From assembly GCF_040436345.1 (NCBI RefSeq), contig NC_133227.1, forward strand, positions 25,356,671 through 25,420,670: a stretch of 64,000 nt of DNA, written 5' to 3'. Below, in pieces: positions 23,701-34,300 of the stretch; the first letter of the stretch is position 1; every line of letters starts with the position of its first letter. This DNA is from Pagrus major. Taxonomy: Eukaryota; Chordata; Actinopteri; Spariformes; Sparidae. The notes under the pieces were generated by a model. It did no database searches and was not told where the DNA came from. It worked only from the letters and a program-made list of their open reading frames with translations. Made by a program: the position numbers and the translations under genes.

Positions 23701-26574
23701 AGCTATACTCTTCAATTCTGCTCTGAGCCTGCAGGGAATGTGATGGAGATGAACTCACATCTTTGTACATGCTCTGCTCCCTCTCCTTTTCCTCTGGTTT
23801 CATGGCTGTGGATACGTTCTCCAGAGTGAGACGCCAAACGTCTCTCTTCTCCCCGCCTGTCACGATCCTGCACAACAGCACACACACAGCTGATATTCCT
23901 TTAATTTGTCCAAAGACATACAACACATCACATCCAGCCAATACTTGTTGGGATATTTTGGTCTCGACCAAAGTTCATAGTTCAGAAAATTAATAGTATA
24001 GCATTACCAGGTCATATGGTTGTTCTAAAACATGTTGATATGTTATAGTATCCATCAATAATGGCGCAACATGCAGTGTCCAGGCACATTATGAACTTGC
24101 CTGTAGGGCTCTTTGCCTTTACTGAAGTCAGGTTTCACAATGACTGTTCCATTGCCATCTGCTTTGATGGTTACCAGCAAACATTCATTTTCTGTCTGGC
24201 CCAGCCTGAGAAAGCAAACGCAGAGAGAAAAATCACCAGTGAACCAAACAACATCCACAGTTAGAGATTAATTTACGCTGAAACCTGCTATAGCGAAAGG
24301 TTCCTTCACTTGGTCAAGTCCCTCCTAAATGTTAGAATACAACCTTTTATACTGTATATTACATCTTATGGAACATTTCTACCTTCATACTGTTGTCACA
24401 TCTCAGCCAGGTGTAAATTACAGCTGTAGAGTAGGGCTGCAACAAACAATTACTTTCATTATCGATTCATCAGGTGATTTTTTTCACGATTAACTGATTT
24501 TCGTTTAGTCCGAAAAAGTCCGGTTACATCCTTAAAGTTTCTTCTTTGTCCAACCAATAGTTCAAAACCAAAAGATGCTTCATTTACTATCATTAGTGAT
24601 GAGGAAGAGCAACAAATTCTTACATTTAAGAAGCTGGAACCAGCAACTGTTGAACAATTTTGCTTGAAAAATGACTAGAACGATTATGAAAATAGTTGGC
24701 AACTAATTTTCTTTTGATCGACTTATCAATTGATTTACTTAGAGTTGCAGCTCTACTTTACAGTGCGACCACATTCTTCTCAAAGTTACTGATTATTCTT
24801 GTTTTGTTGTGTCTGTTGCCTCCATGTGGGACAGTAAGACTGAGCTAAATGGAAATGGTCAGCTTTGTGTTAATAGTCTTACCTGCCTGAGGGACTCAGG
24901 TCTCCCATGATGTGCATGGTCTGCATGTTAGTAGTCAACACATGACTGCTCTTCACAAACTCCTCTGTGGGCTCCCAGTTGATGATCTTTGATTTTGGGA
25001 CACTACAATCCCTGCAAAATATGCCAGACAATCCTATCACATCGCTGTTTAAGGCAAACAGAATACAGAGTTTTCCCATGCGGGACTGGGTTATAAATCC
25101 TTTCAGATGAATCATCTGCTGTTGCACCTACATGGTGCGTCTGTCCTGCCGCCTGTGTCTCACGTTGGCCATCCTTTCAGCCAGGAATGTGGGGCCGGAT
25201 TTGGTTGTGGTCAATAATTCAGTGGAGTTCTGTTTTCAGGATCAAAAAACAACAAGTGGCTTAAAAAAACAGTTACAGACAAGAATTGCAGAAACAGACT
25301 CTCCTGATTTGTGTGCTGGTCTGATATTTTGTTCCATATTGACTCACAAACTGTCTTTACCAGAATAACCTACCAGCTGTTGGAATGGAAGACAGTTGGT
25401 GTAGCGGTCATGATCAGTGTATGTGAAAATTCTGTGATTTCGTCGCCCCTTGGCCTTGTTCAGAGCCTTGACTTCTGTGTGGTACTGACGGTCCAGAGGG
25501 GTCTGACATGCTGCCTCATTCTGGAACAGCTCCATTTCATACTGGGACCGCAGACGAAGAGACATGGTGAGGAGGTGGGGTTCATAAACATGAGAAAGAG
25601 AGATACATTTGGATTTTTGCAAGGCAATTTAAAATGAGCATTAACTCTTGACCTCTAGGTTGTTGTTTTTTCATCTAAAGCAATCTGAGGGAAAGAAAGT
25701 TTATTATAATTTGCTTTGTGATGATGGTACTAAAAACTAGAAGTCCTACCTGACTGAAGAGTTTCTCCTGCCAGCCCACCACCAGCTCCTCCTCATTATC
25801 ATCTGGTGAGAGAGTAACAGAAATGACAATATATATGACATAAAATGTATATATGTGTATATGTATGCACAGCTTTATCTACAATGGGTTTTTGGTTTTG
25901 TCTGTTTTTTTTCTCTTTCCTGAAATGTTGTCTTGTATTGTCTTTAGTTTCTGTGGATGTACTGGGATTTAGCCTTTTGAACTTATGCAAGAATTATTTA
26001 TTAATAAAAGCAAGACATATTTTGTTTTGAGTAACACCCACAACGATTTCTCAATTTAAAAGTACTTGCTGTTAATTGCCAGCAACAGCTCAGCTGTCAA
26101 GCAGGAAAACCACTGTTTTCTTAAGATCGAGCAAAGGAAGCAAGTTGATATAAGTCATGAAACAAATGAGTACAAGCAAACAAGAGACAAAGTAAGTAAT
26201 CGTAGCGTTACCTGTCTGGCATTGTGAGGTGAGGGTTTCCAGCTCAATATCTCTTCGGTCTTGCTGGGTTCGTGTTTGCGGCTGGAGGTGCTGAGAGAGG
26301 GCTGCGGTGGAGGTCACCCTCTCTATACGCACCCTGAAGCGGGGAAAGCAAATAGATATCGTGAAATAACGTGTCCTGAGACTGGGGAGCTCTCCACAAA
26401 AGTCCACAATAACACAAGAGTCCACTGTAAACCCCCACCCCTCTGGTCAATGCTAGTTGTAGCTAAGCTAATGTTGACGTTACCATCATCCACTTACTTT
26501 ATTCTCAAGTTTTTGACAACATCTCGAGTCCAAAACACGGCCTCTCCGGTGTCTGTGTTCCAACAGTCTGCCAT
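20732..26574 (-). CDS. mks1: Meckel syndrome type 1 protein (B9-domain ciliary protein)
   Basis: Component of the MKS/B9 complex at the ciliary transition zone and basal body, needed for ciliogenesis and ciliary gating. Exons: 26498-26574, 26212-26333, 25750-25802, 25374-25541, 25132-25229, 24883-25011, 24101-24205, 23759-23867, 23595-23651, 23214-23256, 23066-23128, 22868-22938, 22710-22779, 22471-22578, 22003-22136, 21364-21446, 21094-21191, 20732-20835. Total 1,692 nt, 563 aa (human: 559). Recognised by [13 protein letters not shown] at the start, [24 protein letters not shown], and the B9 (C2-like) domain from about residue 307 ([14 protein letters not shown]) to 469 (YVRIPGTFK). The C-terminus is basic and helical ([18 protein letters not shown]). 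The intron after 24101-24205 has a GC donor (CAG, gcaagt). All exons close in frame with no damage seen. Confidence 0.96.
22205..22440 (+). mobile_element. Decayed hAT-type MITE
   Basis: Shares words with the intact copy at 24432 (ttagagctgaaaaagttcaa start, ctgacattttctgg, agattaatgag, tgttgaagc-like end) but is strongly diverged. Lies in an mks1 intron. Confidence 0.4.
23330..23560 (-). mobile_element. Decayed hAT-type MITE, reverse
   Basis: The minus strand carries the family's diagnostic stretch, visible on the plus strand as ttccagcttctgaaatgtga followed by ggatttgctgc. Lies in the mks1 intron between exons 23214-23256 and 23595-23651. Confidence 0.55.
24432..24755 (+). mobile_element. 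hAT-type MITE, nearly full length
   Basis: Terminal inverted repeats TAGGGCTGCAAC and GTTGCAGCTCTA bound about 324 bp. The interior has the classic teleost sequence (attatcgattcatcaggtga near the left, aagaagctggaaccagcaac in the middle, tcgacttatcaattgattta near the right). No ORF, so it would have moved only with a transposase supplied in trans. Lies in the mks1 intron between exons 24101-24205 and 24883-25011. Confidence 0.85.
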
Positions 26575-26861
26575 TAACATTCAGTACGTAAACATTCACG
26601 AAACCGCTGTTGGGTTTATGCTAGCTAGCTAGCACGCTTCGTTAGCTAGCTAAAGGTAGAACATATCTAGTTTTTTTTTTTTGTCTTTTGCGTACTTGGC
26701 TTGAATATTTTTTTAAGTTAGCTAACCGTCAGTAGCGTTTGCAAAAGTAAGCGACACCAGTGTCAGTAAAGAAACAGTCGATATTGTAAATAACAGCTAC
26801 CACGAAAAGCTAACAAGTGCACGGCTAATGGATAGTTGTCGTCGCCATGGAGACAAGGTAG
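26575..26861 (-). promoter_or_regulatory. mks1: mks1 promoter region with X-box-like site
   Basis: Upstream of the mks1 ATG. It contains a run of GCTAGC/GTTAGC words (26,620-26,655 and about 26,717) like those at the ap2b1 promoter. At 26841-26854 it has GTCGCCATGGAGAC, whose halves resemble the RFX X-box (GTNRCC, spacer, RGYAAC): one half fits and the other has two mismatches. RFX factors drive many ciliary genes. The transcription start is not known. Confidence 0.45.
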
Positions 26862-26923
26862 TTCTTCTTCTTCTTCTTCTTCTTCTTCTTCTTCTTCTTC
26901 TTCTTCTTCTTCTTCTTCTTCTT
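26862..26923. repeat. (TTC)n microsatellite
   Basis: About 20 pure TTC units (GAA on the mks1 strand), just upstream of the mks1 promoter. Long GAA/TTC tracts can form triplex DNA, so it could affect the promoter; that is inference. Confidence 0.98.
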
Positions 26924-27820
26924 GTTTAGATAGTATGGCGGTTTGCAAACCAGCTTACACGAGCATTACCGCCACCTACTGACCGGAAGAAGGACGCAGT
27001 AGATTGACTGCAAAATATATAATAATAATAAAAATTCTAGTTTTGCAATCCCAGGAAGACGACGCAAATGCGATGTTTTGTTTTTGGCTTGCTGCAGTGT
27101 TGATACCACCCCAGGCAGGTAATGCACTCCTGTAATTGGAGGCATATTGAGGATTAGTCCATCTGTTTATTTACTATCCCACTGTATCTTACAGCTTATA
27201 TAAGAAACCACCTTTGAATCTGTCAGATCTGCACTGTGCAGACATCTCACGTCACCAATGTCACAGATGCAGATGGGTACCAGTGATGTTCTGATCACCC
27301 GCTGTAGAGCCTTCATGTCCTGAGCCGTGCACGAACCATGCCAGTTTGTTTCCAGTCAGAATGCTTTTTTGGATGCCAATGCAGGCATGCAAAGCCAGGA
27401 GCAACACTTGAGAGAATCGATGTAGTCCACCATAGTTGCTCCTAGCAGTGTTGGTAAATTGAAAACATATGCAGTGACTGAATGATGTGATTCAACAGTG
27501 GCTCTTGTGCCTGTGGAAAAGCAAACTGGTTCTTTAAAGGTTTGCATGTTGAACCAACTTTGAACCAGCACCAGCCCAGAACCAGCACTTGGTTCACTAT
27601 GGTCGAAGGGGTACTACTTCACCTCAGCTCCACCGATGTAGACTAGAGTGCGGCTCTGGCCGAATTTTTCTGTCCCGAACCCGACCGAACCCCCGAGTCC
27701 AACGCAGTTAAAGTAAACTGAAGCACTGAGTTTGTGTAACAATGTTTATTAGCCTATCTATGCACATACTCACACAGAACTGGACATCATCCAGGTAGCA
27801 ACTACTAGTCCCATTTGTTT

Positions 27821-27885
<65 letters not shown>

Positions 27886-28397
27886 ACCACACACGCACGC
27901 ACACACTCACAATAGTCATCACCAGCAGTAATAATAATAAAAGTCTTCAACGTCATTAACTCTTCTTGAACTGTAACAGTTATTTACTATTTACCCAACC
28001 ATCATGATTTTTTTTTTGTTGTTGTGGAGGAATTGTAAATACTAATCAGTCACCTGTTAACTAAAGTTACAAGGTTCATGTTTGTCACAGAAGTGAGTTC
28101 TTGCATGAGAAAGTTTGAACTTTTTATTACCTTTGTAATCTATAACTGGAAAAGGACAATAAATGCAACCATAAAAAGCTGTAATACAGCGCTATTTTCA
28201 GTTCATGGGGGAAAAAAAGCAGTCAGGTGTGTGAAAACTTGCTTGAGAAATCTTGCACACTGTTTCTTTTCATTTATTCTTGGGCATGCATGTGTTATCT
28301 AGTAAGGGGTTGGGCATATTGGCTCATCTGCGGCAGACTGTTCAGTTTTTTGATTTTGGATAAAGACAGTGGAGGGCACAGTTAGGACTCTGAAACA
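26924..28397. other. Intergenic gap between mks1 and SLC22 copy A
   Basis: Divergent intergenic region (mks1 minus, SLC22 copy A plus). At 27270-27420 there is a stretch (cctgagccgtgcacgaaccatgccag core) resembling a widespread teleost repeat. At 27645-27720 there is a stretch rich in cgaacccgacc, also repeat-like. No gene found. Confidence 0.5.
27823..27881. repeat. (CA)n microsatellite
   Basis: About 29 uninterrupted CA units in the mks1/SLC22 intergenic gap. Confidence 0.98.
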
Positions 28398-31300
28398 ATG
28401 AAAGATTATGATGATGCCATCGCTTTTTTGGGTCAGTGGGGACGTTTCCAGCAGACTGTCTTCTTCCTGCTCTGTGCCAGCGTAGTGCCCAATGGATTTG
28501 GTGTTTTCTTTACCGTCTTCTTGACTGACACTCCCAGTCACCACTGTCTGGTTCCTGAGGTCAACCTGAGCCAAGCTTGGCGCAATGCTACCATCCCAAC
28601 AGAGGTAATTAATAATGTGTAACAGTTTTTTATTCTAATATTCAAATAGATTTAGTTTACTTAGAGGGTTCATATTTGTTATTTGTGGTTATGTTTGTAG
28701 GCTAATTGTTGAATTGATCAAACATAAATACATTTTTCAGACAACAGACATGCACAGAAGTTGAATTTTATTATTGGTTTCTAATGTTATTAGATACTGT
28801 TTGACCTCAGTGTCAAACATTCACTGATGTGGAATCACTACAGTGAGACTTTTTTTTAGTTCATGCTTCAAATGTAATAGTTATTGTTAAATTACAATTT
28901 CTTTTAGTAGGAGTAGTTTATGTATGTACCCCTTCTGCATCTGCTGTACAAAATCGACTCCTCAAGATGCATATAAAGCCGTATTGCTAATTTCCACGTT
29001 TATGTGAAGGTAGGAAGGTACAGGTTCTGTTGACCATGCACAGTACGTACAGTGGTCGGAAATGTTACCAATCTAGTTTGCGTCACTGTGACTGTGAGGT
29101 GGTGGACGGGAAGCAGGAGCTGAGCAGTTGCAGCAGATACAGGCTGGATGTGGTCAGAAATCTGTCTGCTCAGGGACTTGTTCCTGGCAGGGATGTCAAC
29201 CTCACGGATCTGGAGCAGGAGGGCTGTGTGGACGGATGGAGCTACAGCAGAGACATCTACCAATCCACCATAGTCTCTGAGGTGAGTGTGCACCCAGGCT
29301 GTATGTGTGTTTGTGTGATTTAGAGCTTGCATCCATTAAAGTAATCGAACCCAACAGTAATACAGGTTACACAGCTTATACACCTGGAGGATTCTTTCTT
29401 TTCTTGTTTCAACAGGGCTCTCTCAGGATCATAATTACTCATTAAACCTGACTAGAGCACTGCATGTGCTCTGTAGATAGAAAAAGACATCATTCACCTA
29501 TTTGAAATTTTTTTTCTAGTGTTTTGCTCAGAACAGAAGCGTTTGATCGGTTTTTAATAAGAAATGGTCTTTTGTTGATTTCAACAGATAGAGACACAGC
29601 AGTCAGTGAGAATGTGTCATTAATGTGTCATAGTTTAGTGGGAATAGATCAGCGGTTGGCAACTTTTGGTAGCTCAACCAATGGCACACTAACAATGAGT
29701 CTTCTTGGAAATGTCTCCCATCGAGAGTGGGTGCTCATATCACCATGCCAAAATACCACAGAACTGGCAGTTGTGTGGCCTGTTAATTACAGTAGTTTGA
29801 TGGCTCCACACCTTCAACCGCCCCACTCTGCCTCTCATTGGCCTCTCATTGGCTCTGTCAACAACACTTGTGAATGAGAGAAAATCACTAAGCAGTGTGC
29901 GCTGAAAGGGGAAATGTGCAGATCAGTTGAAATCACAAGGTTTCTGTGCTGTCTGTGCTTTTTGGCATCGATTATCTGGTAATGTGAGGGGTGTGCAGAT
30001 ACCTTCTTAAGCCTCCTCAACTGCTCACAGACTCATCGGGGCTGCCCCGATAATATCAAACATGTTTGATATTTGCATTTTAAAGGTGGTATTGATAACA
30101 TTCAGCCACTAAATGTGATATTCCATCTCCTCCATTCCATTGCATTCACATTACAACACCGCTGTTGTTCAGATCAATTGCCCCCTCAAGTGTTTGCCAG
30201 TTCGTTGCTACTGCTAGCTAGCTATTGTTAATGTTGCTAACATCGCTAACACTAGCTAACATTAGAGTCACTAGCTAACGTTAGGCAGCTCAGAGCTAGA
30301 GAATAAACATCCGGAGTCACTTCGGATTCTGCTCAGACCTCAGGGATTACTTCTGAACTTCTGAAATCAAAAAGTGGATTTAACATCACTCCTGTTTATC
30401 AACCTGACTGCAGCAGGGATCTGCAGAGGAGCCCTCTGTTTTCAGGCGTTTATGTTCTGTAAAAAAAAAAAAAAGAAAAGGTAGAGAGAGAAGCAGAATC
30501 TACTGAATTCACCGAGAATTCTCCTTAACCTGACCAGACGGACACAAACACCCTCGATATGCGCTGTTAGCCCAAGGCTGGTTTACAGTAAAGTTAGCTG
30601 GCTGTTTGGGGCAGAGAGATAATACTATTTGCATGAGTATATCCTGGAAGTAGTGGTGCGGCCTAATTAAATGTACTGTTACTTTGAGTAACCTCATGGA
30701 TATCTCTGGGTATGAACTAGGGATGCACGATATATATCGGAAAGATAAATTATCAGCCCAATAATGGAAAATTTACATTATCGGTTATCAGCAGATAGAG
30801 AAATTATAGCAAATAAATAGAGCCAATAATACAAAGCAATATTGCTTTTGTTAACTTAACAAGTTTAGCATCTACACATAGTAATTGGTGGTATGTACCT
30901 TTACAGTTATTTTGTGAACAGCCAATAAACACAGAGAAACAAACACGCTGTTGTCGCACATCCCTAGTTTGAACTTTGTTGCAAACATTTGGGATAATGT
31001 AATTACAAAACTCAACAAAATATATAACAAAGGGCTAGTCTTTTTCAGACATTTTAATGCAGAAATAGTAAATATTATACTTTCAATTGTTTTTTTGTTC
31101 ATACTCCAGTTTGACCTGGTGTGCAGGGACCAGTGGAAGCAGCCGTTCACCACCACGCTTTTGTTACTGGGAGTTCTTTTTGGATCCTTCCTCTCAGGAC
31201 AGCTCTCAGACAGGTACCGAAAACACCATCTCACAAGTAAACACAAGGGATGGAAAAATGACATTTAAACTTTCTGCTAATGCTCTTCCTCTTACACTGG

Positions 31301-34300
31301 TTAACTTGTTAGTATTTATAGTTCTTTAAGTGAACAGTGTAATGTAAGTCTTTATAATTCTTCCTGAAGATGAGATAGTAATAGAGTAAGGATACTCTAC
31401 ATTCACATATCATTTTCAGCAACCTTTCCTGTAGACTTCATTGTTTCATTGATTGAATTCTTTTCTTAGGTTTGGAAGAAAGCCGGTTCTCTTTGCAACC
31501 ATGGCAGTTCAGACAATTTTTACTATTGTTCAAGTCTTTTCACCTTCTTGGACGGTGTTCTCCATCCTCTTCTTCATGAGCGGTTTGGGACAGATATCCA
31601 ACTACATATCTGGTTTTGTGCTGGGTAAATGTGAACATTTTATACTTTAGTAACATTAAATAATACTTCTATACAGTGGTCAGTGTTTTTGAATAATATA
31701 CATATATTTTGTATACTGTACGTGTTTTATTGTATCACCACTTAATATGCATTTCTTTCTCTCTTTTTCTGTTTCTGTGCAGGCGCTGAGATTTTGACTG
31801 GCAACGTGCGGGACATATTTTCGACCATGGGTATATCTTTGGGCTTTGCTGTCGGCTACATGCTGCTACCTCTCTTTGCTTACTTTTTAAGAGACTGGAA
31901 ATCTCTACTGTTGGGTCTCTCTCTACCTTGCTTTGCGTACATCCCCCTCTGGTGGTAGGTTGCACTCGTAATAGAGAATTTGTCACATTAAGTTGACCTT
32001 ACTTTGTCTTAGAAGCCCCTCTGATCCCCGCCTGAAACTTTGTGCATCTCTGTTGAATACTGTGGCAGGTTGATCCCAGAGTCTCCTCGGTGGCTCCTCT
32101 CTCAGGGAAGAGTGGAAGAGGCGGAGGCCATAATAAGAAAGGCTGCTAAAATCAACAAAGTTGAGGCTCCTCAGGTCATCTTTGAAGATTACAGTGCTCA
32201 TGTAAGTCTACTTTGACTTAAATCATGCAGGGACCAGACACAGCAACCAACAGGACTTCTTCAGGACACACAATGTTAATGCAATTGACCTTGTGGGGAA
32301 AATGAATGTCTGTACCAAATTTCATGGTGATCCATTTGGTAGTTGTTGAGATGATTAATTTTGAACCATAGTTATGGAGCGATAGACCAACCAACCAAAG
32401 AAACAGCAGGTCAAAGTGAGTTTTGTGTCTTGCAGGCGGACGAGACTAATACACATCCTAAGAACCACCACAATTTCTTCCACCTGCTGAGCACAAGAAA
32501 CATCAGAAACACAACTGTCATCCTGTGCCTGTTGTGGTGAGCAACCAGTCTGAGCATTTCAAGCGGCAAATACAAAGTAAATCTTAGGCATTAAATAACA
32601 GTTGCTAATTTTGACAATATATTTTCATGTATATTGTAATGTTTTATAAACACGTCAGCACAATTCATTCCAGTAAACCTCCAGTACTTATGGAACCTGT
32701 AAATCTGACTTACAGCCGATATCCTCAAAGTTTAGAGTTGGGTTTCATGTCTCTTGGCTTTTTTTGAAGACAAAAATGCACAAGGAGAGATGTTGGATAT
32801 CGAATAAACAGTGGAAGACCTCACTCACAAAGGTGAGATGCTAACTTATGTTAGCTAGCATAGCAAACGATTGTTACCAAACAAACACTGTTGAATAGTA
32901 ATTCAAAGTAACTCATGTTTTACCTCTATATCAGGTACTTGAGTCGTTATATTTCTGAGGCACCTTAAAGGTGCAATATGTAAGAATTTTGGTTGAAAAC
33001 TTTAAGACTTCACTTAAATTATCAACAGAATGTGGAGGAATAACAGTTTTAACATTATGACACATATTATTGCAATGTTTAGCATGCCAACCAGCTAGCC
33101 CACTCTAGGTTCAAAGGTCCTGGTAGGGGTCAAAGGTAGCTGCACAGCTAACTGGGCTAGCTAGCTATCAGCAGCAACAGTTGAAAGCAGTTAGTTTTTA
33201 GTCTGGTGATATGCTGCCCCCTGTTTGGTGTGAGTATAATTCAACAAGTGGCTATTTCTGACATATTTTACCTTTTTAAACAAAAGCGGGATAATTAAGT
33301 TTTGCTTGCAATGGGTGAAAACATATGTTAGCTATAGGGAGTTGTAACTAAATGTTAGCTTAAAATAATTTGAAAAAAAGCCTATGTTGACTACCCTGCT
33401 CTTCAAGATCATTGTTGTTCCTATATACTTTGTGTACACGTTCCGATATGTTTTTGAAAATCCTTCTGATTTGATTGTTTGTTTGTTATTTGTTTTTTCG
33501 GTCCAGAATATGCCCCCGGTATGTTTAAAAAATGTAACTTTTGCGGCACTCTGTGCCACAGAAAGTTAGCATAAAGAAATTGTCTACCTGACCGATCAAT
33601 TTTATGCTTCTTTATTTGCACATTTTTCCCCAAGTTTAACAGCATATTTAGCTAACATTGGTATGTAAATGTTCAAACACCCATCAACACTAATTCAAGT
33701 CAAGTCGATTTTATTCATATAGCCCAATATCACAAATCACATTGCCCTAGGGGGCATTACAATCTGTAAAGTGTATGACCCCCTCTGTCCTTGGACCCTT
33801 GATTTGACTAAGCAACAACTTCCTTCCAAAAAAGCTCTTTTAGCAGAGATACAAATGGAAGGAACCTCAGGAAGAGACCCAGAAGGAACAGACACTAATC
33901 ACTGTTATGAATGAAGTACTGTATGTTTATTTCACCTCAACATCCTTTTTCATTTCACCACACCTTGTTATCTCTTCTTTGCTATTCTTTTGTTTTTTTG
34001 TTATTGATTTATGTTTGCTGTTAACCATGTCTTGCTCACTAAGCTGTTCTGTCTTGATGGCAGTGAAGCGTGAAGAAAGTCCTCAGTCTGATCCTCTTCA
34101 TGCAGATGTATCTTCAGCCATCTCTCTCTTCTGTATCTCTGTCTTCTCAGGATCACTCTAAATACTGGATACTTTGGCTTGTCTCTGAACACTTCCCAGC
34201 TTCATGCAAATCCCTACATCAGCTGCTTCTTCTCAGCAGCGGTCGAGGTACCGGCTTACATTTCCAGCTGGCTGGCACAGCGATATCTTCCACGACGAGT

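Noticed and set aside
26763-26948. Glutamate-rich open frame
   Set aside because: Translation of the TTC microsatellite.
27708-27956. Val-Cys repeat open frame, and a similar one at 49582-49876
   Set aside because: Translations of CA microsatellites; the second only borders a real SLC22 exon.
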